Origin: Brachionus koreanus
Lineage: Eukaryota; Rotifera; Eurotatoria; Ploima; Brachionidae
Assembly (NCBI GenBank): GCA_016987375.1
Contig: PJRA01000263.1
Coordinates: 2,132,800 to 2,196,799 of the forward strand
DNA: 64,000 nt
Direction: 5' to 3'
Of this stretch, positions 38,301-47,931 are shown piece after piece. The translations under genes were made by a program, and so were the position numbers. Position 1 is the stretch's first letter, and each line of letters opens with the position of its first letter. The notes below the pieces were generated by a model. It did no database searches and was not told where the DNA came from. It worked only from the letters and a program-made list of their open reading frames with translations.

Positions 38301-41300
38301 TATTTGCAAGGCGTATTTTACTTTTGAATTAGAAGAAAAGATAATCAAATTTAAAACTTATTTATATGAATGCGAGGATTTGCTGACTAAATGGTTGAAT
38401 GAAGCAGATGGCATTGAAGAAAATGAGAATGAAGTAACACTTGCTTCGGCTCGATCAAATGATAGCGACTCTTTTTCGGCAAATTACTCGAAGCGAAATG
38501 ATGGTAGCAAATTGAATAAGAGCAGAAAAAATACTATCGATGAATTCCTATCCAAATTGGAACGCGATCATTTGGATATGGAGCTATCATATGGAAAATT
38601 GTTCCAGGAGTTGGGCTACACATTTTTGAGTAATGCTGGTAATCAGGATAATGAAGAAGAAGATGATGCTGACTACAAGGATTTTAATGATCGGCTTAGC
38701 AACAGTTTAGAGGAGACTGTGATACTTAAGCCAGGCGAACAAACAGAAAGTCAAATGGATAAGATTAAATTTACGCTCGATGACTTGAGAAACCGTATAA
38801 ATGATATGAAAAAAAAATTCAGACAATTTGTTATCAAGTCAAAAAGATCGAAGGCGCTCAAAGAAACCGATTTAAGCGAAGATGAAGAGTCTGATTTTGA
38901 TGATATTGAAAATGAAACTGACAGTGATATGATTAAGCTTTGTGTTTATGTAAAAGATCAAGCTAAAATTGTTACGTTTAACATGAACCGAAGATGTAAA
39001 GTCAAAGAACTAAAGCAAGTTTTAGTTGAAAAATGTGCTGATGCTGAAGTTGATTCTATCAATGAGCTTAAGTTAACTTTCAATAACGTAGAGCTGAGCA
39101 ATAATAATTACACCATTTCAGATTATGATATTGGTGACAAGAGCACCATAACACTTGAATTCAAATAGATTAGTTTAAATCTATTAACTTTAAAACATTT
39201 TTAATATCTAATAAATTAATCGAATAATTTTTTTCTTAATTCCCTTTTAAAAAAGTCATAAATTAAAACTCAAGTTAAAATATAGTAAATAATTCACATG
39301 ATACATTTTTATTTTAATTAAAAACTTAACTGAAATAAAAAAATTGCATTTATGAAATACTTTCAATTTTTTTCATGTTTGTAGTTTTGAGAATGGAAAG
39401 ACTCTCATAAAATAAAACTATTTTGGCACTTGAGTAAATTTTCATGTCCGTGTTGGAAGAAAAAATTTGTTTCATAAAATGCAATTGGTATCCGTTATAA
39501 TAATGGTTTACTTTCATTTAGACTCAAAGAATTCAGTAAGAATTAAAAAACCTGCTTTTTTCACACTTTTTTATTATTTCTTATTCTCCTAAAAAATATA
39601 TTTTTGCTACTAATAAAAATAAATTTTCAACTATAATAATTATTATCCTTTATTAATGGTTTTAATCATGATAATAATTTTATTGTAAATATAATATTAT
39701 TTTTCAAAAGAAAAATGTTTGCTTAATAAAGCGGGGTTTGCAAATTTATTTAAAGATTTTATATTCAAAAACATTTAAAGTTTTTGTCAAAAATTCCTTC
39801 TGAAAATTTTATTAACTAATACCTTAGTTTGTAACATCCGAATTTTGTATGTTCAAAAACTCAGCTAGTATACAAAGAACTAATAGCAATTTTAAAAGTA
39901 AGTTGCTGAAATTTTACATAGATTAAATTTTCTTATTCCTAATGCTTTGAGATTTTTAAAAAAACTTTAATTTAGAAATTTTAATAGCCTTTGAAATGAT
40001 GGGAAAAAAAGTAATTCTTAAAAACAAAAACTAACCTCTGGATTTTCTTTGGCTTGCTTCATAATCTTTCGCCACATTCTTTCCATTGTTTGATACCTTT
40101 TACTCTCAACCGGAAGCTGTCTAACTATATCCTCTGATGAAAAAATCGGCTCTAAATACAGCCATGAACGTTGACATACCAACCATTCATCAAGTACATC
40201 CTTTAAAATAAATTAAATAAATTCAAATGAATCTTCAATAATAAAAAAAAACAAAGCGATCCACAAGTTTTACAAGTTTAATATAAAATTGAATATCTTA
40301 GATGCTTTTTAGCAAGATTTTTTATCGCTATGTTTCTAAAAAATACAATAAAAAAAATTTACCTGAGTGATTTTTAGTTTATTCTCCCAAGAAGAAATTC
40401 TTTCTTCAAAAGCTTTTTTAAACGGCGAAAATGACATACTCTGAGTCATTACTATATGATCATCCAACAATTGTGAAATTTCATCTGAAGCTTTGACAAT
40501 AGAAGTTCCAGTGTTCTTATAGGGAAGCACTTCAAACTTAATTGATTTCCACTCGCCTTCCATTTTGTCCAAGGCTTGCTCAATCGTATATTCTTTTCCC
40601 GCTATTTCTGCAACCTTTGATATTTTATCTATGTGACGATCAAAGCCCATTTCAAGGCATTTCTTAAAAGTAAGATCTTTTTTGGGACGCACGGGGAGTT
40701 TGAGCTCCTCAGTCAACATCTCCCAATGTCTGTTTCTCATACCTGGATTACGCAAAGCTTGTATTAAAGGGATGTTAGGACGGAAATCTTCTATTTGATT
40801 TTTTATTTCCACTGCGACATGTTGTACACCTAAAAATTGAAAGATTAATTAAAATTTTTAAATAAATTCTTTTTGTGCTTTAAAAGGATAAAATTACTTT
40901 ATTTTACATATATTTACACTTTTTAATTTAAATTTTATTTACATAAAATGAAGTAATCTACCTTTTCTTTTTTGTTTTAAAAAAAATTAATTTAATGACA
41001 CAATCATGCAAAATACATTTCAGTTCATGCATCTTATAAAATGATATGCAACTTTCTTAATATTTGGCTAACTAATATTTAACACCTATACAAAAAATAC
41101 ATTTTATATCCTCGTCAAAAAATTCGTCATTATTATCTTCTGTCGCAATAAATTTGATTTAAATATTCTAGTTAAATTAGAAATCTTACTTTCAGCATCT
41201 TGAAACTGTTTTATAGCCTTATGCATTGACTTATAAGCTTCAGTAACGTTTTTTTCAATATTTTCTGCATCAATAAATGAAATTGCATCATTCATCCAAC

Positions 41301-44300
41301 CGTCATACCATCTTAACCAGTCTGAAGAGGTTATCCATAAATTTCTGAATGGTTCAAAGTCTTTTAATAGCTTGTTTAATTTTTCATACTTAAAAAAAAA
41401 ATTATTCAAGTAAAGAAAATAAGCTTATTCTTGTTTACATTCGTGACTGGTATTCCAAATAAGCGTTCTCTGTTATTGTACAAAGTAGCTGATTCTTGAC
41501 ATTCTTTAAGACTTTTATTCAAACGTCTGCATTCATTGGCCACTTCGTGTGCTTTATCTAAATTAGAATGTGAAGACAAACCAGCAACATTCATCTTAAT
41601 AATTTATTTTAGACTTTAAAATATAAAACAGTGTTTAGTCCTACAATTAAAGAGTCTAGTCTTTCATTGAGACTAGCAGTATCATGCATTTGAAGTTTAC
41701 GGAATCTTTCTTCGTCTTCGGTATGTTGCTCCTCGACTTGAATAATCATGTTATTTATCTTCCATGACCATGATAGTAGACCCCATCTTTAAGAATTACA
41801 AAATTTTAATAAATGTTTAAATTATTTTTTTATTTAGCCAACTAAACTCTTAAATTTTAAAATTAAAAAAAGTAGTTATGATTATTTGTATTTTCCTAGA
41901 TCTGTGTCCTTTGCCAATAATTCTATAGATTAAATCTAAAATTCTTTACCCAAGAAAAAAAAATACAGTTAACTTTGTAAAATCTCTAAGTATGATATTA
42001 TTTTAATAAATATCTATTTTGAGTCTATATTGATTAAAATAAATTTATAAAAATACCTAAAAATTTTTAACTTAACTTGTAAAAAGTAAAAATAAAAATG
42101 GAAAAATTACTTCATGTTAAAATCTTCATTTGAAAGGTTGTACAAAAATTCATCAAGGAGCCCAAATTCTTCCATAACATTTGTAATATCTTCTTTTTTG
42201 TCATCTAATAAACCTGGTATTAATTTCATCCATTCACGATGCTCATGCAATTCTTCCATGTTATTTGGCTTTTCAAATAATTTGCGCTGGATTTCTCTAA
42301 ACGAGTTATTGGTCTCTTCGGCCTTAATTCGAACTTTCCGTGTCTGATAGTTAAGAACTGCTTCGGCTAACATTTTTCGCTTATTTGACAAATTTTCTCG
42401 TATTTTACTAGTAATTATATAAAATGGTCCTATTGTGATAGATGAAGGTATAACTTTTTCTAAAGCATCTCTCTCTCTTAAATGCATTCGAACTTCTTCT
42501 CTAACTTGATCAGCAGTTTTTTCAGTTTTTTCAAAATCTTTAATATAATTATCTAAATTTAAATTCATCAATTGGGTGTATTTTTCGTAGCTTTTTGAAT
42601 AAGCTTTTAAAGGAATTATCGCTTTGCTCATTAAATCTATAATAGTTTCCTTCAATTCTACGATATGTGGTTCCATGTTACCAACAGACTCAAGTAATGG
42701 AGTTCCTGAAAAAAATATGTCTTCCATGACAAATTTTTCTAGCTGTGGCACTGATTGAGTTGAAGCTATTGATTTTTCAAATAAACCACAAAGTGTATTT
42801 AAAAAATTTTCATAGGCTATGTTATATCTTGGTCCATTTTTATCTATTTGTAGTTCTATCATAAATAAAGAATTTTTTTTAGGCTTAATATTTGAATTCA
42901 TTAAATCCTTGTTAGGCCACTCGAACTCTTCTTGAATCTCTTTTACTTGCCAACAACTGTCGACAACCATTTGGGTGTAGCTGACCAGCGAGTCTTGTAC
43001 CAAAAATCTTAATGAATCTTGCATTTCGAATTTTACAAGTTCCATAAATTTTTTTAATTTTGATATCTGATAGACTGACCAATCTTGTTCTTTAATATTG
43101 AACCAGCCTTTTCCAAAATCCATAAATGCTGATCTAATGCCACTTCTTAGTGTATTTATCCAACTATCTTTTAGATAAAGGGCGATCTGAAAAAATGAAA
43201 TTAAAATAATATTTTTAATAAATTAAACAAATAAAATTTTTAATTCAAGCCTTTTTATTTGACTTCTGTTTTTACAAAATATCTTTTAAATTCTTTATTC
43301 TAATATTTTAATTCCTATAGTTAATTAAATTTAATTGAATAATGACTTAAGCAAAAATTTGCTGATTTTCTAAATTAAAGTGAGTATTTATATGCTACTC
43401 TGCAATAAAGCCTTTTTCTAAACATTAACTTTTTAATTAGATTTTTTAAAAAGTAGACATATTGATAAAATAAGAGCTGATAACTCCAGAAAATATTGAT
43501 TCATTGTCAAACTAATTCAAGATAAATTTATGTGGTTAAAGATTTTAATTTTTAATTTAGTTGGTAATTATTTTTCAAACAAAATTTTACATTATTTATT
43601 TCCCAATTATATCATAAAATTTTTAAACAAATCTATCCATAAATTTATTTTTGATTATTTTCGATAATTTCAACATATTCTAAATTTTGCAGTAAAAATC
43701 TGCTAACAAATTTCTTTTCTTTAATAGATCAATATTGAATCAATTCAATTTAAAAATTTTTTAATAAAAAGAAAAATGTTCAATGATGCTTTTAACTTCT
43801 ATAAAATTAAAACAGAATTTCATTTTATTAAGACTTTTGAATTTTTTTTGAGTTATAAGCAATTTTATTTTTTTTATTAATAAAACTTACTTGGGAAATT
43901 TGTTGATTTTGACTTTGTTCGAATTCATCAATTTTCATTGCCTTTATTGGAATCTGAAAGAGAGACATACTTGAGACCCTATTGCATTCGACTTTGACTC
44001 TTCTTAATGCTTCAATAGATTCTTTTTTTGTCAAAAGAGAGAAAAATGAAAAATCGTAGTACTGCTTGTCAAAATCATATTTTGGTATGTCTAGGATGCA
44101 TCCTTTGATCGGTGTAGTTTTTTCTTCACTTGGCGGAATTGACACAAATTTAAATGCATCTAAATGTGATGTTATTATTTTATCAAATGTTATTTTATTG
44201 ATTGTTCGTTTAAAATCAATATTTATCTCTTTTTCAAGTGAAATAACACTATCTTCTCTATTTTTTTCAGGCAAAGTTTTCAGTCCTGGATTTTCAGTCC

Positions 44301-45493
44301 AATTTAGCATTCTTCTAAAGGAAACTTGGTCTAAATCAAGCACTCCGTCATTGGGCATTGAGTCTATATAAAATTGATATCTTAAGTATGCTTCGGTTTT
44401 TTTTCTCTCGAAAAATGCTGCCTCGACTCTGTTTGCAAAAACACGCGGATCCTCTGCTAAAAATTGAAGTTGAATTCGAGGAATCCAAAATTGATTTGGT
44501 AATTGGATTCTAGTGCTGCTTGATTTCAAACCTTTATTTACAATTGGATTACCGTTTTGGTCTAATACTCGCTCTTCTTCGCTTAGTTTTTGAACAAGCC
44601 AGCATTTTTTATCTTCATCAAAATCAATGATTCCAACATCGTACCACTGATAAACTATTTTCGGGTCTTTTGGATCATCTTTTAAAAATTTAAATATATT
44701 TTTTTGATTAAATTAAATTGTTTCTTTTCTTACTGTAAAGATTTGATGGAATATCAGGAAGAAGAGCACGACCTGGCAAAGGCCTATAGACATTATTATC
44801 CAGTCCTTTGTCAAGCCATTCGAATGGTGTCCATACTTCATATTCTTCATTGTCAAAATAATGCAAAGGCAAAAATGGAGGAAATGGCGCAGGATCCTGA
44901 CCAATTCCATTTAGAAGGATAATCTCATCAGCAGGTCTATGTATAGGCATCAATTTGTCTGGCTGTAGATTTTTTTTCGCCAAAAGTTCGCTAATATCCA
45001 TTGAAAGATAAAGTCGCTTAAGACGATCAATTTGAACTTTTCGTGGCAAAGAACCAGGTGGAGTATAAAATGGAATAAAGCATTTTGGTAAGTATCCATT
45101 AAGAGTAAAATCGGTTGTTTTTATAATTTCAGTAGTTGCACCATGAATTTGGTTTTTTAAAAGTTGAGAAAATTTTTCTGGATCTATTGGATGAATATTT
45201 TCGTGAACCAAAGGGACATGTTTTTCTTTTTGAACTTGCCAAGCATGAGAATGACTTACATCCGGAGCTTGGTCAATTATCTAAAAAATATATTTTTTAG
45301 TATATTTTTTAGTAAATAAGAAGAAAATTTAAATCAAAATTACTCCTGTTTTCTCTACATTGTCTACACTAGCAATGTCAGAATAAAATCCTCTGAGTTT
45401 TACTAGTGGATATTTGTTACCCTTCCAATGGCTAAAACTGTCTTTTCTAGCTCTTAAGCTAGAATTTTCGTTTGTCTGGTCAAAATCAGACAT
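17390..45493 (-). CDS. DNAH1: DNAH1, axonemal inner-arm dynein heavy chain
   Basis: Motor heavy chain of an inner dynein arm in motile cilia. Complete: 27 exons, 4202 residues (human about 4265), all phases consistent. Exons in transcript order: 45344-45493, 44734-45280, 43891-44678, 42111-43186, 41645-41786, 41439-41594, 41190-41388, 40363-40829, 40036-40200, 32325-32732, 31965-32266, 31607-31909, then 31425-31530 or 31164-31269, 30096-30209, 29811-30047, 29649-29755, 28901-29600, 28726-28845, 26926-27207, 26234-26867, 25766-26178, 25510-25706, 24643-24778, 23169-24590, 22982-23113, 18570-21166, 17390-18098. P-loops: AAA1 [11 protein letters not shown]2 [11 protein letters not shown]3 [11 protein letters not shown]4 GVGGSGRQS. 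The stalk coiled coil lies in 23169-24590. The start ([14 protein letters not shown]) and end ([15 protein letters not shown]) match DNAH1 rather than DNAH3/7/12. Featureless introns over 300 nt: 18099-18569, 24779-25509, 30210-31163, 43187-43890. Confidence 0.97.
21785..21998. mobile_element. Mutator-type MITE with 44-bp perfect terminal inverted repeats
   Basis: The 44-nt arms 21785-21828 and 21955-21998 are perfect reverse complements starting GGCAAAGTAAAATTTTTGAC. They are flanked by an exact 9-bp direct repeat TTCAAAAGA (21776-21784 and 21999-22007). A 9-bp target-site duplication with long inverted repeats is the hallmark of Mutator-like elements. At 214 bp with no open frame it is non-autonomous. 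It sits in the DNAH1 intron 21167-22981, which otherwise shows nothing. Confidence 0.87.
28138..28410. repeat. Inverted repeat with ~45-nt arms in a DNAH1 intron
   Basis: Arms 28138-28183 and 28366-28410 share a 33-nt inner block with only two mismatches (AAACTCAAAAATTCAGCT and its complement at the inner edge) and a looser outer part. The spacer is about 180 nt. AGATATT occurs just outside both ends, but not cleanly enough to call a target duplication. It is probably a MITE or fold-back relic within intron 27208-28725, which is otherwise featureless. Confidence 0.65.
31164..31269 (-). other. DNAH1: DNAH1 alternative exon 13b (AAA1 Walker B, downstream copy)
   Basis: A 106-nt exon, entering in phase 2 and leaving in phase 0, encoding 35 residues beginning [18 protein letters not shown] and ending [17 protein letters not shown] carries the AAA1 Walker B acidic residues. 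Acceptor TTTAATTTAG; donor GTTTGC, which is weak. Of the two versions it is the one closer to human DNAH1 (QQITTIQKAQQQR). It is mutually exclusive with 31425-31530: splicing both gives a stop eight codons into this exon. Confidence 0.9.
31425..31530 (-). other. DNAH1: DNAH1 alternative exon 13a (AAA1 Walker B, upstream copy)
   Basis: A 106-nt exon with the same phases and length as 31164-31269. It encodes [18 protein letters not shown] and, after QQI, the divergent tail [10 protein letters not shown]. The first 25 residues match the other copy at 24 positions; the last 10 match at 2. Many synonymous third-position differences rule out a recent assembly duplication. Acceptor TTGAAATAG, donor GTAGAA. 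Skipping both copies frameshifts the next exon to a stop. Confidence 0.9.
33029..33124 (-). CDS. Short open frame inside the Mutator-like element
   Basis: A 31-codon frame from ATG at 33124 to TAA, reading [20 protein letters not shown] then [11 protein letters not shown]. Its composition is unlike the AT-driven frames around it, suggesting protein-coding origin: a remnant of a transposon gene or a captured fragment. I recognise no family. Confidence 0.3.
   Translation of the reverse strand: MSLAAAFLDDFDNLKHERLLKICEHVSYKSK
33177..34035. mobile_element. Inner inverted-repeat unit with TA flanks
   Basis: Arms 33177-33198 and 34014-34035 (22 nt) are reverse complements with one mismatch, beginning CACTGTAA. 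Each is flanked outside by TA (33175-33176, 34036-34037), the target duplication of Tc1/mariner-type elements. It may be an 859-bp non-autonomous element nested in the Mutator-like one, or a second inverted repeat belonging to that element. No transposase was found. Confidence 0.6.
33578..33736 (+). pseudogene. Exon-like coding fragment inside the transposon
   Basis: Directly after an acceptor-like TTTTTTTAATTTAG is a 52-codon open frame ending in TGA, with segments such as [19 protein letters not shown] and [20 protein letters not shown]. Its balanced composition contrasts with the surroundings. It could be the last exon of a transposon protein or a captured host exon. No family recognised. 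Confidence 0.35.
35640..35700 (+). repeat. Possible LINE 3'-tail fragment
   Basis: Contains CTATGAGGCTTGAATTAATA followed by AAT repeats, similar to 10424-10470. It sits in the large DNAH1 intron between the Mutator-like element and the nested gene. The two copies are divergent. Confidence 0.3.
36556..39168 (+). CDS. Nested RRM-repeat protein with C-terminal ubiquitin-like domain
   Basis: A 870-residue protein in one exon, wholly inside a DNAH1 intron (32733-40035) on the opposite strand. The start AAACAATGA has a good context. At least three or four RRM-like units occur in the first 390 residues; the clearest hold [19 protein letters not shown] (about 110-130) and [20 protein letters not shown] (about 330-350), the pattern of the N-terminal RRM-like repeats of PARP14/PARP10. 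A KH-like segment may lie around 530-600. Acidic, Ser-rich linkers follow, then a helical stretch ([20 protein letters not shown]). The last 80 residues ([14 protein letters not shown] ... [13 protein letters not shown] ... [12 protein letters not shown]) read as a ubiquitin-like fold. I see no macro or PARP catalytic domain and no C-terminal diglycine, so it is probably an RNA- or ubiquitin-pathway scaffold. Function unknown. Confidence 0.85.
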   Translation: MTEIEVPIDTTRLLVDGVLDTCTDEMLQLYISLIINSDLDETFKIEEFRRNKRRVMLKFNRSFKFDQAINKQKKLPELTGNLIMLDQVRTPDTIRVSELANNCTKEVLNLYFSNSKMSQGGDIKSIKLFPYENKALIQFADYRVVDQVLTKTHIICENLIKIEKYYGPIEDEFFLDEEEQKTEESETSSGRKKSLSSMTSLRSFSTPLNTIDKTKIVLSNIQENINIQHLDFYIQILCNRHEINSINWSLENKGKLLIDFKKEIDINKVLTEFNTNNLNNLNSKQIQIETVNATRAIVVLVKDIKPKVSLKLDSQNEDDDYRPENIPATRDLLDLYFSNKQRSGGGEIESIERKSSRYWIITVKEQRLVRDILSRKHTLDDKPIKVFPYYENFGLPYMFKPIFDDLQNRSVIFKLKIKDERLRYFCKVKNLHKKSNEILSESNAESKYSKQESNILYVNYIERLNSKVPYTERMWRLKVKESIEYFLQIYKFEKLTLSHQQWTTISKTKQISSYLMAKNSNADEIYQETDAIDATSVLVDKVKYISSNCAIININETASNVEINIVGPNIEVDRFIVKIKDIICKAYFTFELEEKIIKFKTYLYECEDLLTKWLNEADGIEENENEVTLASARSNDSDSFSANYSKRNDGSKLNKSRKNTIDEFLSKLERDHLDMELSYGKLFQELGYTFLSNAGNQDNEEEDDADYKDFNDRLSNSLEETVILKPGEQTESQMDKIKFTLDDLRNRINDMKKKFRQFVIKSKRSKALKETDLSEDEESDFDDIENETDSDMIKLCVYVKDQAKIVTFNMNRRCKVKELKQVLVEKCADAEVDSINELKLTFNNVELSNNNYTISDYDIGDKSTITLEFK
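39210..39215 (+). terminator. Candidate polyadenylation signal of the nested gene
   Basis: AATAAA lies 42 nt after the stop codon of the nested gene, on its strand. The transcript could thus end inside the DNAH1 intron. Confidence 0.45.
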
Positions 45494-46708
45494 TTTAATT
45501 TTGGATAAATTTTGAATTGTGTTTTATCAATTTTAAAATATAATATTTTAAATTTTCTAAAGATAAAAAATTATTTTTATTTCAAAAGATTACAAAACAG
45601 CAAAGCGAATCATAAAATAATATGTTATTGAGATTTTTTCATTTATTTTTATTAAAAATCAAAAATTTCATATATTTATAGTTGCTTAGATACAATTAAG
45701 ACCTCTTTTAGTGAACCAACTAAAAAAAAATTATATTTTAATTCTTGAAGATAATTTTTAACATTTTACATTGGGACACATGCATTTTCATCTATGATCA
45801 AAATATATTTTTTTTATATTTTCATGAGAACCTAGATAGAAAAAAATTCTATAAAGATCTATCGAAATAGAAATTGAAGTATTGTTAAAATTATTTTCTT
45901 TTTCTTATATTTATTTTTTTCCAAAATAGCAAAAAAAATTTAAATTTGATGAAATGAATTCTAAAAAATAAGAAATATTTTGGGGCTCGGATTGAGACAA
46001 GAGAACTGTCTAGTAGTTTTTTTAATTTCTTTGCTAATTTATACCAATATAATTGTAGTTTTCCATAAGCGAGTCATATTCTGAAAGCAAATACATTCAA
46101 ATATAAGGTTTTTAAAAAGTTAAGAAAACAATTAGTTTCTTGAATAAAGATATAAATAAAAACCGATATTGATTGAAAAGAGAAAAATAATATATATATT
46201 AATTTAAAAAATTTAGTCTATTTAATGAGGGAAAAAAATATAAATTTAAAAAAAACCTAAATGATTGAAATGAGGAGAAAATTAGAATGATTCATTTTTG
46301 AAAAGCGAGAATATTGGAACGTTTCACTAATTTATCGATTGATTTGACCTCCTAAACTTAGCTTAAGTCTGAATAATAATAATTTAAGTAATATAATACT
46401 AAATTTTATAATAGCGGAGACACTCATCTTCTTTTCTAGCATCTTTTTGTATCTTGTTTGAATGCTAAGTACAAATTGAAATGCTCCTAGTTCAATTTTC
46501 AATTTATATTTAATTAAATTTTAAGCTAACATTAAATGATTGACCGCTTATAATCGGCATAATTAAGCTGTAACCATGTATTGAAAATTAATAGCATGAA
46601 TGTTAGTGATTGTTTTTTTGAGTTTTTACTATGTTTTTTTCAGCGTTGGAATGTGATCGTTTTTGAAAACTCTATCTAAAACAGCATCAAATGTTTCAAT
46701 TAATTAAT
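45494..46708. other. Intergenic, upstream of DNAH1
   Basis: About 1.2 kb of AT-rich DNA that should include the DNAH1 promoter and 5' UTR. No motif, repeat or gene was recognised. Confidence 0.45.
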
Positions 46709-46810
46709 GTTTTTTAATTTAATACAGCATTGACAATAGAGTTTCTGTTAAACCAAATGCACAATTAATGACAGAAGCTCTATTGTCAATGCTGTATTAG
46801 ATTAAAAAAC
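46709..46810 (+). ncRNA. Candidate hairpin RNA with 40-bp stem
   Basis: Arms 46709-46748 and 46771-46810 pair over 40 positions with a 22-nt loop. Only two positions are not Watson-Crick; both are U opposite G if the plus strand is transcribed, but A opposite C if the minus strand is. This favours a plus-strand RNA fold. The inner core is GCATTGACAATAGAG and its complement. No target-site duplication flanks it, unlike the MITEs here. It may be a miRNA precursor, a hairpin siRNA source or an unusual fold-back repeat. I recognise no known miRNA. Confidence 0.55.
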
Positions 46811-46820
46811 TTTACTTAAA

Positions 46821-46930
46821 ATGCGACCCAAGACTCGAAACACAACTTTGACGCATGCACTGTAAATTAAGAATGTTTTAACATTGGCGAGATGGTGCCA
46901 AAGTTGTGTTTCGAGTTCTGAGGCTGCAAT
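46821..46930 (+). ncRNA. Candidate miRNA-like hairpin adjacent to the first
   Basis: ACTCGAAACACAACTTTG at 46833-46850 is perfectly complementary to 46899-46916. Imperfect pairing with bulges extends outward to about 46821 and 46930, and the loop is 48 nt. The shape resembles an animal pre-miRNA. It begins about 10 nt after the first hairpin, as in a miRNA cluster. The strand is assumed from its neighbour. Confidence 0.5.
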
Positions 46931-47931
46931 ATCGAACGAGACAATACGGTTTATTTTAGTTCTTTTTTCTGTGACATAAAGTTTTTTTTATAATAACAAC
47001 AGTCTAATTATAATTAAAATCTTATTTTTCAGCTTAAACGCTGTATAGACGCTTAACAACTACTCTACTTTACAATAGTTTGGAAAGAATATAATAATTT
47101 TTTTTTATGTTATTAATTTAATTTTTTATGGCATAATTTTGTTTAAATTTTTGTGTTTTTCTATTTATCAAAAATAAAAAATTAGAATTAACTTCTATCT
47201 TGGCTCTTTTAACTCCCGTTTACCGGCTGTTTTTTATTTCCTTTTTCTTTTTTTATTCTTTAGGAGCTTCAAATAAACAAACAAATAAATTCAGCCAAAA
47301 AGATTCAAGTAAATTGGCTTGCATCTTAATTTTACAAACACTTCTGTATTTAATGATTAATTAAGAAAGAAAATTGTTTAGATTGTCAAAATACGAACAA
47401 AGTTTGTTGCTAAATCTTAGAATAACAGCAACCAAAGTTTTTTCAGAAATATTTATTAATTTTATAACTTTTAATTAAGCATTGAAATGAGTCTTCAAAA
47501 ATTAAAAGTCACATTTTTTAAATTTAGTATTAAATTTTTTTCCTTCAATTATTTAATTTTCAATTGTGAATAAACTAAAAAAAAATTTTAAAATTTTATT
47601 TAAAAAAAATACGAATTAATTCAATTGAGAAAGATAAGAGCTCGTATTTTCGAATTTAAAAGCCAAGTTGAACAATAAAAAAATAACATTACATTTTTTC
47701 ATTAATTTGATAATTATAAAATTTCCTCAACAATTGTTTCTTAAACTACTAAACATAGGTTATGAGCAAAAATTACCGGGCTATAATACTATTCAAAAAG
47801 TAAATAAAAAAATCATTTAATGTAAGATCATTTGAAACAATAAATACAATAAATTAAACAAAGTGGTTATGGTTTCACATCTCGTCTTGGCTTGCCTTCT
47901 AGCTTGCACTCATTAGTTAAATCGAACTAAA
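46931..47931. other. Intergenic, downstream of the ankyrin/SOCS gene
   Basis: About 1 kb of AT-rich DNA between the hairpins and the ankyrin/SOCS stop codon, presumably including that gene's 3' UTR. Nothing recognisable. Confidence 0.45.

Noticed and set aside
46709..46810. Hairpin as a transcription terminator or a MITE
   Set aside because: Intrinsic terminators are bacterial, and no direct repeat flanks the arms as it does for the MITEs in this window.
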